Assembly: GCA_003838065.1 (NCBI GenBank)
Contig: QZAC01000070.1
Coordinates: forward strand, 1 to 10,857
Direction: 5' to 3'
Source: Methanocalculus sp. MSAO_Arc2
GTDB lineage: Archaea; Halobacteriota; Methanomicrobia; Methanomicrobiales; Methanocorpusculaceae
Length of the DNA stretch: 10,857 nucleotides
The notes below the pieces were generated by a model. That model saw only the letters and a list, made by a program, of their open reading frames with translations. It was not told the DNA's origin and did not search any database. The position numbers were made by a program, and so were the translations under genes. Position 1 is the first letter of the stretch. Every line of letters starts with the position of its first letter. Of this stretch, positions 1 through 7,069 are shown in pieces.

Positions 1-295
1 CACCGTTTTGGTGAAGTGCGATAAGTGACTGGCCGCTTAAGTGACCTTTCACTTCTGTTCCACATGCGAGGACGAACCTGATGTTTGGATTCGAGATGAT
101 ATTGGCGATGATCTTCTCAAGCCCGAGGTTCTCGGTCTTGCATGACCCGCAGATTGCTGCTCCGCTGGCACAGATGCCCGCTTCATCGAGGTGGGACCCA
201 TTGGTCACAACGGCGACACAGCTGTTTGGGTCGCCTGAGTGAAAGTCTCCCTTGACAATCGGCCATCCGCTTGCCGGTGATTTCTTCTCTGCCAT
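1..295 (-). CDS. mtrA: Tetrahydromethanopterin S-methyltransferase subunit A (N-terminal part)
   Basis: MtrA carries the corrinoid of the Mtr complex and shuttles the methyl group from methyl-tetrahydromethanopterin to coenzyme M on the cytoplasmic face of the membrane. Only the first 98 residues are in the window; the gene runs off the left edge, and full MtrA is roughly 240 residues with a C-terminal membrane anchor that is not visible here. The start ATG at 295 has GGGGTGA just upstream, and this site is formed by the last codons and stop of mtrB, six bases away. The protein opens MAEKKSPASGWPIVKGDF. The segment CGTEVKGHLSGQ (residues 78-89) contains His85, which matches the His84 that ligates the cobalt of the corrinoid in the Methanothermobacter protein. 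Several cysteines (26, 42, 49, 52, 78) are seen. Identification is firm from this motif and from the position after mtrB. Confidence 0.96.
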   Translation of the reverse strand, partial: MAEKKSPASGWPIVKGDFHSGDPNSCVAVVTNGSHLDEAGICASGAAICGSCKTENLGLEKIIANIISNPNIRFVLACGTEVKGHLSGQSLIALHQNG

Positions 296-301
296 TTTTC
301 T

Positions 302-589
302 TCACCCCATGATGTGTAGCGCGATAAAAGCCGCAACGAGCATTCCGATCGCCAGACCATACCAGAAGGCGGTTACTCCACCGGCATAGACAAGTGTCCG
401 TTCTCTTCCGGGGAATGAGGCAAGGAAGTTCCCTTCACCAGAGAGCATGCCGACAAGATCGTCTGCAATTTTCTCGAGTTCAGCAACCTGGTCGATGATG
501 GGCTGAAAGGATTCTCCTGCGGTCGTCACAACTCCAAAGATAGGATCGGCGACAAGGCCGTATTCAGGTAATACAAGAATTAATCCCAT
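302..589 (-). CDS. mtrB: Tetrahydromethanopterin S-methyltransferase subunit B
   Basis: Small membrane subunit of the Na+-translocating methyl-H4MPT:CoM methyltransferase; 95 residues, the usual size for MtrB. Residues 1-64 form a mostly soluble part with a helical stretch rich in Glu, Asp and Leu (about 28-50). Residues about 66-93 form a single hydrophobic helix, so the protein is a one-span anchor. The ATG at 589 is preferred over the in-frame GTG at 598, because GGAGGTGA (602-595) sits eight bases before the ATG and the GTG lies inside that ribosome binding site itself. It follows mtrC by 15 bases and precedes mtrA by 6, so all are surely cotranscribed. Sequence conservation of MtrB is low, and much of the confidence comes from its size, single helix and place between mtrC and mtrA. 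Confidence 0.93.
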   Translation of the reverse strand: MGLILVLPEYGLVADPIFGVVTTAGESFQPIIDQVAELEKIADDLVGMLSGEGNFLASFPGRERTLVYAGGVTAFWYGLAIGMLVAAFIALHIMG

Positions 590-604
590 GTCTTTCACCT
601 CCCC

Positions 605-1450
605 TCAGAGCTCGACCTCCACGATCTGCTTTCCATCCATCCACTCTGCAGCATCGCGTTTTGAGAGTTCAAGGAACTGTCCATAGGTATATGCCCATCC
701 AATGATTGCGATCAGGAGCCCAAGGAGTGCCGCTGAAAATGCAATGAAGGCAAATGAGATTACTGCCATCATGATCATTGAGAGGAAGCCGCATTCTGCT
801 GCGAGCATCAGTGTCCGATCCTGGGTGTTTGAGGGACCAAGTGCTGCATTGAATGGGTGCTGAATAGCGATTGCCCCGAGCATAAATGCAACTGCAGTCA
901 CGCCTCCTCCGACAAAGGATGCCTGTGCGGCAGGAACTGCGAATCCAAAGATTGTCATAGTTCCGGCTGTGAGGATACCAAACGTGAAGTCGCCGGTTGC
1001 CATTGCTGCCAGTCCCAGAATGGTGAGTGCTCCGATGATCGAGAGTTCTGCGAGAGACTGGACCATGACCGGGATCTTCATGTTCAGGACACTATCAGAG
1101 AGGAATCCAAAGATTGCTCCTGCAATGAGTGCAATGACAAGAGCGGCAATCGGTGATGCGATACCAAATTTTGTTCCAACAAGCATTGCAATGATGCCTG
1201 CACCAAATGCGACCATGCCAGCAGATGGAACGCCTGTTCCGATACCATAGCTGCAGAGCCTCTTGATGGTGCTTGTTCCCCAGATCAGAGCGATGACTGC
1301 ACCGATTCCTCCAAAGAACGAGAATACCTGAAGGCCGGTTAAGGTGTTGAGATACGTCAGGTAAATACAGATGATTGACCCGACAATTCCAACAATCATC
1401 AGGGTGTTGTGGGGAATTGCGTCAGCAGATGCTTCAACTTTTACTGTCAT
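605..1450 (-). CDS. mtrC: Tetrahydromethanopterin S-methyltransferase subunit C
   Basis: Integral membrane subunit of Mtr, part of the MtrCDE module thought to couple methyl transfer to Na+ export; 281 residues, close to the family length. Hydrophobic segments are seen near residues 17-35, 42-60, 78-115, 128-150, 155-195 and 220-255, ending in a charged tail (ELSKRDAAEWMDGKQ). The segment YGIGTGVPSAG (68-78) resembles motifs in MtrD and MtrE. The chosen start is ATG 1450 (MTVKVEAS). An open frame continues upstream into mtrD to 1480, but GAGGTGGAG sits directly before 1450, overlapping the mtrD stop codon. It follows mtrD after 10 bases. The name is certain from operon order and the family-like sequence. 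Confidence 0.96.
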   Translation of the reverse strand: MTVKVEASADAIPHNTLMIVGIVGSIICIYLTYLNTLTGLQVFSFFGGIGAVIALIWGTSTIKRLCSYGIGTGVPSAGMVAFGAGIIAMLVGTKFGIASPIAALVIALIAGAIFGFLSDSVLNMKIPVMVQSLAELSIIGALTILGLAAMATGDFTFGILTAGTMTIFGFAVPAAQASFVGGGVTAVAFMLGAIAIQHPFNAALGPSNTQDRTLMLAAECGFLSMIMMAVISFAFIAFSAALLGLLIAIIGWAYTYGQFLELSKRDAAEWMDGKQIVEVEL

Positions 1451-1460
1451 CTTCTCCACC

Positions 1461-2318
1461 TCAGATTGGTATTGGCACAATAATCATGAGTGCCAGCAGT
1501 CCTGAAAATGCCGATGCCACGGCACTTGCGACGAGTGCACGAGGGAAACGCTTGAACTTGGGATCATGCGGACCCTCGATGGTTCCGGTGATATTGTATG
1601 CGGTCAGAACAGCGTTTACAAGGAACATACCGATAGCGAAGATGCCGGCAATGGATACTGCAAGTGGCATAATTTCTTCAAGCGGCATTCCCATAAGTGC
1701 TGGAAGCCCGGCTTTATAGGCATCATAGAGCGATAGGTAAATCAGTGTTCCGCCAAACCCTCCAATCAGACCACCGAGGACACCACCGACATACGAGATG
1801 AACGGAAGTCCGTGTCCTTCTGTCCCCTGGCTCTTATACTCGTCCTGTGTGTCACCGGTGATCGGATCTTTTGAGACCTTTCCTGATGCAGATGGGATAC
1901 CCATTCCATACACATAGGTGACGTTGACGAACATACAGGTGATTGCCATCAGGAGCGCTCCGCCGATTGCTCCGGTGCCAAGTGCCACCGTGTAGCTGAA
2001 TTCAGCGGCCCATGCTCCCTTGAAAAGACCGGCAAGGCCTGCACCTGCTGCAAGCATCGTTACACCGGTTGCAATACCTGGTGCCTGACCCATTGCGGCC
2101 GGGGCTCCACCAACCGGGACAAGGTGAACGCTGAATGTAACCAGCACCCCTCCAATGATGACTCCAATTAACGAGTAAAAGACTGCCATCGTGAAGAGCC
2201 CTGCCATTGTCAGGTAATACCCGATACCGATAAATATAAGCAGTAGAACGATTGCGATTGCGCCGGCTTTGGGAGGTAGTTCAGCTCCGCCTGCTGGTTT
2301 TGCTGCGATTGCTGTCAT
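1461..2318 (-). CDS. mtrD: Tetrahydromethanopterin S-methyltransferase subunit D
   Basis: Integral membrane subunit of the Mtr complex, 285 residues. Long hydrophobic stretches (about 19-37, 40-62, 82-100, 107-135, 172-196, 214-240 and 262-281) give roughly six to seven membrane spans. A polar loop follows YGMGIPSASG (137-146) and contains DPITGDTQDEYKSQGTEGHG; a second, charged loop (GPHDPKFKRFPR, 249-260) precedes the last span. MtrD belongs with MtrC and MtrE in the membrane module that is thought to carry Na+ across the membrane during methyl transfer. The ATG at 2318 touches the mtrE stop (TAAATG), and its ribosome binding site GAGGAGG (2333-2327) lies in the last codons of mtrE, eight bases from the start. 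This points to translational coupling of the two subunits. Confidence 0.96.
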   Translation of the reverse strand: MTAIAAKPAGGAELPPKAGAIAIVLLLIFIGIGYYLTMAGLFTMAVFYSLIGVIIGGVLVTFSVHLVPVGGAPAAMGQAPGIATGVTMLAAGAGLAGLFKGAWAAEFSYTVALGTGAIGGALLMAITCMFVNVTYVYGMGIPSASGKVSKDPITGDTQDEYKSQGTEGHGLPFISYVGGVLGGLIGGFGGTLIYLSLYDAYKAGLPALMGMPLEEIMPLAVSIAGIFAIGMFLVNAVLTAYNITGTIEGPHDPKFKRFPRALVASAVASAFSGLLALMIIVPIPI

Positions 2319-3218
2319 TTACGCTGCCTCCTCTTCAGGGGCCTTATATGGACCAAAGTTCTCCCGAGCCCAGACCTCAATGTAGCGTGCCATAATCGTG
2401 ATGATAAGAACGATGAGTGCTCCCATGAGGACCGATCCCCATCCTCCAAGATAGTGCTCGAAGATGAGGTGTCTCCAGAGCTCGAAGAAGACGATCAAAC
2501 CAAAACAGATGCCTGATGCAGGGCCGCCGAATTTTGCGGTAAACCATCCATTGTCGATGGAACTCCTTTCACCAGCTTCACCATACCGGACAATGTTTCC
2601 GGATGCAGAGATTGGAACGCCGGCTCCAAACTTCTGGTTCTGATACTGTCTTTCCTTCCCATAATATGGGTTTCCAACGGCTGATCCGGCTGCCCCGAGT
2701 GCAATACCCCAGATGATACCGAGGATGGGCATCGGGAACGGATGGCCGAGAGCCGAGTTCATAAGATATACGATTGTGACGGTCGCAAATATTGCAACGA
2801 ATGCATGCGCCGTAGTGATCGGTGTAACCGATTTAATAATATCTATATAGACTGGCTGTCCAAACTTGGCGAGACTGGCAGTCCTGCCAAGATATGCAGT
2901 GGTTGCGTACACGCCCTGGACAAAAGATGCCAGAACGCTACCGAGGATAATGGCAAGTACGGGATTAATATTCATCATCATAAATGCCCATGCAAGACCT
3001 GCACCAAGAGCAATCCAGAGAGCCCAGGCTGGTGGTTCTCCTGCTATGGCTTTGTTGTAGATACGATGAATGTATCCCATCTGCGGCGCCAGTTGAACCT
3101 GCGAGTTCGGGTCACCCTGTGATCCGATGTTAGATTCAGTATCTTCGGCTGCTCCTGCCACAGTGGCAAGCGCTCCCGCAAATGCTGCTACTCCAATACC
3201 TAATACGATGTTCTCCAT
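2319..3218 (-). CDS. mtrE: Tetrahydromethanopterin S-methyltransferase subunit E
   Basis: First gene of the mtr operon and membrane subunit of the Na+-pumping methyltransferase; 299 residues from ATG 3218, near the usual size. The N-terminus (MENIVLGIGVAAFAGALATV, then AGAAEDTESNIGSQGDPNSQ and VQLAPQM) is highly typical of MtrE. Hydrophobic spans lie near 3-22, 64-82, 86-107, 135-155, 160-182, 232-250 and 258-278. The motif FGAGVPISASG (197-207) is followed by a polar loop. The frame is open upstream to a TTG at 3239, but ATG 3218 fits the family start and has GGGAG (3231-3227) eight bases before it. The C-terminal codons EEEAA double as the mtrD ribosome binding site. It is separated from mcrA by 229 bp. 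Confidence 0.97.
   Translation of the reverse strand: MENIVLGIGVAAFAGALATVAGAAEDTESNIGSQGDPNSQVQLAPQMGYIHRIYNKAIAGEPPAWALWIALGAGLAWAFMMMNINPVLAIILGSVLASFVQGVYATTAYLGRTASLAKFGQPVYIDIIKSVTPITTAHAFVAIFATVTIVYLMNSALGHPFPMPILGIIWGIALGAAGSAVGNPYYGKERQYQNQKFGAGVPISASGNIVRYGEAGERSSIDNGWFTAKFGGPASGICFGLIVFFELWRHLIFEHYLGGWGSVLMGALIVLIITIMARYIEVWARENFGPYKAPEEEAA
2327..2333 (-). promoter_or_regulatory. mtrD ribosome binding site inside mtrE
   Basis: GAGGAGG on the minus strand lies eight bases before the mtrD ATG and is written in the Glu codons at the end of mtrE. The mtrE stop and the mtrD start are contiguous, so ribosomes finishing mtrE are placed to start mtrD. Confidence 0.85.
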
Positions 3219-3320
3219 GTGAGATTCTCCCTTGATCAAATGAGTACAAGAGTGTTCGATCAGCGCTGCTTCTCCCTATTTGGAATACTAAATGTGGACA
3301 TACAAGACTTGATAGTGATT

Positions 3321-3336
3321 GAATTAAAGGTTTCGA
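3321..3336 (-). promoter_or_regulatory. Possible mtr promoter (weak TATA/BRE)
   Basis: On the minus strand CGAAACCTTTAATTC looks like a purine-rich BRE followed by a weak TATA element (TTTAATTC). It lies about 103 bases before the mtrE ATG, so transcription would start near 3297-3302 and leave a leader of about 80 bases. The match to the archaeal TATA consensus is modest and no other candidate in the gap is better. The mtr genes might instead be partly served by read-through from mcr. Confidence 0.35.
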
Positions 3337-3423
3337 AATTATGCTGAAAACGGGCAGTCTCACTCGTCTTTGAAAAGAAATCCTCTGATTCCCGGGCCCG
3401 TTCTTCAGATCATCTTTCATTAG

Positions 3424-3434
3424 AGAAAAAAAGG
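3424..3434 (-). terminator. Poly-T terminator after mcrA
   Basis: Fourteen to twenty-five bases after the mcrA stop the minus strand reads CCTTTTTTTCTC, a run of seven T. Archaeal RNA polymerase commonly stops at such U-rich tracts without needing a hairpin. This marks the likely end of the mcr transcript and suggests that mtr forms a separate unit, although leaky read-through into mtr is possible. Confidence 0.65.
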
Positions 3435-3447
3435 TTTGGTTTTAGGG

Positions 3448-5154
3448 TTACTTTGCAGGGATGATGAGCGAGCGCTCGCCTGCGGGCATGAACTCACGGA
3501 TCGCACCGCGGGCAAACTCCTTCCTTGGCTCGGCAAAGTCGAACTTCAGGGCAGGGTCTGCGAAGGTGATCTTGATCAGCGGGGAGAGTGTCCATGCGTC
3601 GCCACGTGAGTAGTGGGCTGCGCCAGCAATTGCTGCATATTCTCCCTGGTGACCGACGTTCATTGCGTAGTTGGGATAGTTTGGTCCACGGAACTCTCCG
3701 ATGAGACCCTCATCAGGCCGGACAGAGAGCGTGTTTGCTGAACCACACTGGTCCTGCAGGTCGTAGCCGAAGAATCCAAGACGCGACCATCCCTCTTTGT
3801 GCATGAGCATCGAGAGGTACCAGCCGTTCAGACCGGCGTTGGAGTGGCCGGTTGCAACTGCGGCTGAGATGCCGGATGCTGCTGCAAGAACACTGGCACG
3901 CTGAGATCCGCCGAAGTGGTCTTCCATGACGGTTGGATATGTTTCGTACATCTCCATACCGTTGAGGTTGACCTCGGTTGCGATGTCGTTGACGATCTCC
4001 TGGGTGGGTTTGACCTTGTCGTTTGGATTGGGGTTCTGCCAGTCGACTTTGTACTTGTCTTTGATATAGTCCATACCATAGTAGGTGTACTCATCAAGGA
4101 CGTTGTCGGTGTATGCGGCTGTTGCATACTGGGTGAACCCGACACCGCCGGACATGTAGGAGCCAAGCCAGATCTGGTCAAAGAGCATTGCACCAGCACC
4201 GACAACCTCTAACGTGGCCTTTGCGGGGTCGTTTGGATACTTCCGGTCTCCCTGGATCATGTCGGCGAAGTTGCCAAACAGGATACCGCCCGGCTCGTTT
4301 GGACCACGGGCACGGCGGGCAGGCAGGTGGTTGGCCATCTGGATGACACCGGCGTGCTTTGCTGCATAGGAGAGATCAGCGACTGCTGCTTCGCCTGCAC
4401 ACATCCGGTATGCACCAATGAAGGACATACCGATCTGCATGGCAGACCAGCGGGAGGTCGTTCCACCGTCACAGGTACGGGAAACGCTTGTTGGGATGTG
4501 GACAGCCTGCCAGAGTGACTTGCCGACTGCCTTGCTCAGCTCCTCTGCACTCTTCTTCGGGAAGAGCTTCTCGACATTGATTAAGAACTGGGGTTCGATG
4601 TCGTCTGCAAGCTCTGAATCTCCGGTGAAGACCTTGACATAACAGTCATCGGTGAGGGCCGGGTGAGTTTCAACCATGTGCTCCTGGACAACAGCTGCGC
4701 CTGGCATGGCGTGGTTTAAGACGTGGAGGTACTCGTTGATCGTTTCAGGGGTAACTTCCTTTCCAAGACGCTTCTGAAGGGTCTGGTGAGCAAGGTCCAT
4801 GTTGACGATGACTGTCCTCCTGATGTCGTCCCACATCTGCTGCATGGCAGCGTTATTGACGAAGTGAAGGTCGTCACCCTCAACAAAGGTGCCGGTGCCG
4901 GAGACCTCATAGGTCATCAGCTGGCGCTGACCGAGCGGGATGCCGCCAAGGTGGCACCGTACAGGGTCGTACATGGAAAGGCCACGCTCTTTGGCGATCT
5001 TCTCGGTTGCTGCCAGGAACTCCTTCTTTCGTGGAGACTGGCTGAGTTCGCCCCAGTTGAAGTACTGGGCTTTTGTGGATTCTACATCCTGTCCCGGGAA
5101 CTTCTCCTTCAGTGCCTTCAGGAAGAGTTTCTGTGCTCTCTCAATTTTTGCCAT
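3448..5154 (-). CDS. mcrA: Methyl-coenzyme M reductase subunit alpha
   Basis: Large catalytic subunit of Mcr (alpha2beta2gamma2), which reduces methyl-CoM with CoB to methane using nickel cofactor F430 in the cytoplasm. From ATG 5154 it is 568 residues, the usual size. Gln157 (in GAAVVQEHM) matches the axial F430 ligand Gln147 of Methanothermobacter, and Tyr343 (GFTQYATA) matches Tyr333 at the active site. Known modification sites are all present: His267 (N-methyl), the RRAR stretch 280-283 (methyl-arginine), Gln418 in GGSQRA (methyl-Gln), Gly463 in FFGYDLQDQCG (thioglycine), Asp468 and Cys470. Whether each is modified cannot be read from DNA. The frame is open to a GTG at 5163, but AAGGAG (5168-5163) eight bases before the ATG decides the start. 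That site is made of the last two sense codons of mcrG. Last gene of the mcr operon. Confidence 0.99.
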   Translation of the reverse strand: MAKIERAQKLFLKALKEKFPGQDVESTKAQYFNWGELSQSPRKKEFLAATEKIAKERGLSMYDPVRCHLGGIPLGQRQLMTYEVSGTGTFVEGDDLHFVNNAAMQQMWDDIRRTVIVNMDLAHQTLQKRLGKEVTPETINEYLHVLNHAMPGAAVVQEHMVETHPALTDDCYVKVFTGDSELADDIEPQFLINVEKLFPKKSAEELSKAVGKSLWQAVHIPTSVSRTCDGGTTSRWSAMQIGMSFIGAYRMCAGEAAVADLSYAAKHAGVIQMANHLPARRARGPNEPGGILFGNFADMIQGDRKYPNDPAKATLEVVGAGAMLFDQIWLGSYMSGGVGFTQYATAAYTDNVLDEYTYYGMDYIKDKYKVDWQNPNPNDKVKPTQEIVNDIATEVNLNGMEMYETYPTVMEDHFGGSQRASVLAAASGISAAVATGHSNAGLNGWYLSMLMHKEGWSRLGFFGYDLQDQCGSANTLSVRPDEGLIGEFRGPNYPNYAMNVGHQGEYAAIAGAAHYSRGDAWTLSPLIKITFADPALKFDFAEPRKEFARGAIREFMPAGERSLIIPAK

Positions 5155-5159
5155 TTCTA

Positions 5160-5921
5160 TCACTCCTTGGGCATGTATCCGTACTTTGTTCTCAGGCTGT
5201 GAATACGCTGGACGTACTCGAGGTACTCGGTATCATTGCGGAAGGGATTTCCTCCCAGAACATGGAAGATGGTCGTGTTGTCATCGAGCCACTTTTGGTC
5301 CATGGGTTTGCCGACAGCGACCTTCTTGTCAAGGGGCTCACCGATCTGGTTCTTTACATATTTGACGACACCATCATCGTCAAGAATGCACCGCTGCAGC
5401 ATGTCGAACATCATGCCATCTTCTCGGAGACGGAGTGAGTGCCCGTGCACCGTTGCACCACGGATGCCTGTGCGTGCCGGGTCAAAGAGGTTCGTGGTGA
5501 TGAGCTCTTTTGCGTAGTTTTCAAGGTCACGCTCGCGGCACTCCACGATCTGACGTCCTGAAAGCGTACCCGGGTCGATCCCGCGGAAACGGTATGCCTC
5601 GGTGTAGGTCCTCTGGTATGGGTGGCAGGGTGCGTTCTGCATTGAATCTGCAAACTGGATGTACCTGACACGGTCTCCTGCCTTTGCACCCTCAGTCGGG
5701 GCGACGATCTTTCTGATCGGGCAGTCCGGCTCGCCCTGCTCTGCAAGTGGCGGGTGTGCGGCCGGGTATGCCTGGCCTGGTGCGCGGTGTCCCAGAATGA
5801 GGACAACATCCTCATCGGTTACATCACGAAGCGTTTCGAGTTTCATTGCCGGGTTCATCTGCTTGCGCCGGTTTTCGGCGACCTTGGATGTTCCCGGTCC
5901 ATATTGTGGTTTAAATGCCAT
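5160..5921 (-). CDS. mcrG: Methyl-coenzyme M reductase subunit gamma
   Basis: Small subunit of Mcr, 253 residues, the normal length. It helps to form the channel that admits coenzyme B to F430. The start MAFKPQYGPGTSKVAENRRK is typical. The segment GTLSGRQIVE (118-127) carries Arg123, which I take to be the counterpart of gamma-Arg120 of Methanothermobacter at the CoB channel; this is placed by eye. RGATVHGHSLRLREDGMMFD (154-173) is another conserved stretch. ATG 5921 has GAGGTG (5935-5930) eight bases upstream. The gene lies 29 bases after mcrC. Its last two sense codons, AAG GAG, form the ribosome binding site of mcrA, so production of the gamma and alpha subunits is probably coupled. Confidence 0.98.
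   Translation of the reverse strand: MAFKPQYGPGTSKVAENRRKQMNPAMKLETLRDVTDEDVVLILGHRAPGQAYPAAHPPLAEQGEPDCPIRKIVAPTEGAKAGDRVRYIQFADSMQNAPCHPYQRTYTEAYRFRGIDPGTLSGRQIVECRERDLENYAKELITTNLFDPARTGIRGATVHGHSLRLREDGMMFDMLQRCILDDDGVVKYVKNQIGEPLDKKVAVGKPMDQKWLDDNTTIFHVLGGNPFRNDTEYLEYVQRIHSLRTKYGYMPKE
5163..5168 (-). promoter_or_regulatory. mcrA ribosome binding site inside mcrG
   Basis: AAGGAG forms the final Lys-Glu codons of mcrG, directly before its TGA, and lies eight bases before the mcrA ATG at 5154. It decides the mcrA start against an in-frame GTG at 5163 that would overlap the site. Confidence 0.9.
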
Positions 5922-5950
5922 GAATAATTCACCTCAGTGAAGGTATTCCT

Positions 5951-6574
5951 TCATGTTTCCTTCATCGTTTGTAGTACTTCACGGATGACATCTGCCAGCT
6001 TCTCCCGTGTCGGTGTCTGGCCCCGCGTCACCCCGCTCACGATGGCGACTACGGTTCCTTTCGTCCGGATCGCATCATGTTGGGGCATTACAAAGGTTGT
6101 CTTTACACCTTCCCCTGCGAGATCTTCATAATCGATCGGCGCCTGGGAGACGACGACCGCATTGATATCACATGCCTCCAGTATGCTTCTGACCTTCGCA
6201 ACGACATGTGATCTGACATTGCCGAGGTGGAGGACTGCGACCCTGTGCCGCTCTATCTGTTCGACCTCACGGTAATTAAGGCCAAAATTAGCACCTATGG
6301 CCGCACCACCAAGCTTTCCTGCATCAGGGGGGATGCCGCTGCCCGCGTTCAACACCAGGGTGCTTACGCTGTATTCAACCCCCTGCTGCCTGAGTGCTGA
6401 CGTGATATCGCAGATCGGCTTTGTCACATGCCTCCGTCCGGGAGACATTGCCACCACGATGACGTCCGGGTATCGGCATTCAGAGATCGTCCCGCGCTGG
6501 GCGAGCGATCCACCTTTGCCCATCCCCATGGACTGGCGGCAGTCAACGACCTGTGTCACACGTCCGATTGGCAT
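5951..6574 (-). CDS. mcrC: Methyl-coenzyme M reductase operon protein C
   Basis: McrC is not part of the mature Mcr enzyme. Family knowledge places it in the ATP-dependent complex (component A3a) that reduces F430 nickel to the active Ni(I) state. The 207-residue protein is of typical length and soluble. It begins MPIGRVTQVVDCRQSMGMGK. The central segment CDITSALRQQGVEYSVSTLV, followed by LNAGSGIPPD (about 55-84), is the most recognisable family signature. Cysteines are few: Cys12 near the start, Cys33, Cys55, and Cys134 in ILEACDINAVVVSQ. ATG 6574 lies one base after the mcrD stop codon, with only a weak AGGGG site upstream, so translation probably depends on ribosomes leaving mcrD. Identification rests on this signature and its place in the standard mcrBDCGA order. 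Confidence 0.95.
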   Translation of the reverse strand: MPIGRVTQVVDCRQSMGMGKGGSLAQRGTISECRYPDVIVVAMSPGRRHVTKPICDITSALRQQGVEYSVSTLVLNAGSGIPPDAGKLGGAAIGANFGLNYREVEQIERHRVAVLHLGNVRSHVVAKVRSILEACDINAVVVSQAPIDYEDLAGEGVKTTFVMPQHDAIRTKGTVVAIVSGVTRGQTPTREKLADVIREVLQTMKET

Positions 6575-6575
6575 G

Positions 6576-7046
6576 TTACTTGTTCCCCTGCAGGATAATT
6601 GGCCGTGTCTTGCTCTTTGGGTCGATCATGCCAAGGATACGTTCGTCCTCGACGACCCCGTACTTTGCATAATCGGTCAGCGTCATGCTGGAGCGCATGA
6701 ACTTACCTTCCTGGAGAGTGAATGGAAATTCTGTAAAGACTGCCTCGCATGCTGATCTGATCTCAGGTATCGGGGATGCATCCTCCAGTTCAAGGAGAAT
6801 TGTTCCAACCTGCACCTGGAGTGTGATCGTCTCACCCATCACCGTGATCTCCCTCCGCTGCGCGATCACATTTGGTGTGCCGCGAGCCGGTCCATACGGG
6901 ACGATCTCAGGGGTCCGCGGACCGTTCAAAACCACTCTGCGGATGCCCCCGATAGCGAGGATCTGGTTTGCCAGATCCTCGACGGTATCAGGGTTGAGGA
7001 AACGTGCGGGGACGATTCGTACCTGTGGGTAGCTGGGTTCTGTCAT
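6576..7046 (-). CDS. mcrD: Methyl-coenzyme M reductase operon protein D
   Basis: Accessory protein of 156 residues encoded in nearly all mcr operons. It is known to bind Mcr but is not part of the purified active enzyme, and it is thought to assist assembly or cofactor loading. The N-terminal half has PQVRIVPARFLNPDTVEDLA and VVLNGPRTPEIVPYGPARGT, followed by a beta-rich part and a C-terminal stretch (KFMRSSMTLTDYAKYG). That arrangement is typical of McrD. ATG 7046 follows the mcrB stop by 23 bases. Those bases hold no Shine-Dalgarno match, unlike nearly every other gene in the two operons. This may keep McrD output below that of the structural subunits. The mcrC ATG begins one base after its stop. 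Confidence 0.95.
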   Translation of the reverse strand: MTEPSYPQVRIVPARFLNPDTVEDLANQILAIGGIRRVVLNGPRTPEIVPYGPARGTPNVIAQRREITVMGETITLQVQVGTILLELEDASPIPEIRSACEAVFTEFPFTLQEGKFMRSSMTLTDYAKYGVVEDERILGMIDPKSKTRPIILQGNK

Positions 7047-7069
7047 TGGTATCGCTGGTTCAGACTGGA

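Noticed and set aside
857..1250. Cys-rich open frames on the plus strand opposite mtrC
   Set aside because: The Cys, Ser and Asp bias arises from the antisense of hydrophobic membrane codons; no ribosome binding site or conserved motif is seen.
3261..3268. Eight-base palindrome CAGCGCTG (and nearby CCCGGGCCCG at 3391-3400) in the mcrA-mtrE gap
   Set aside because: Short palindromes of this size are expected by chance and do not align with the promoter candidate.
4723..5438. Several plus-strand open frames of 120-160 codons opposite mcrA and mcrG
   Set aside because: They are antisense to highly conserved genes and show no domain of their own; high-GC third positions keep such frames open.
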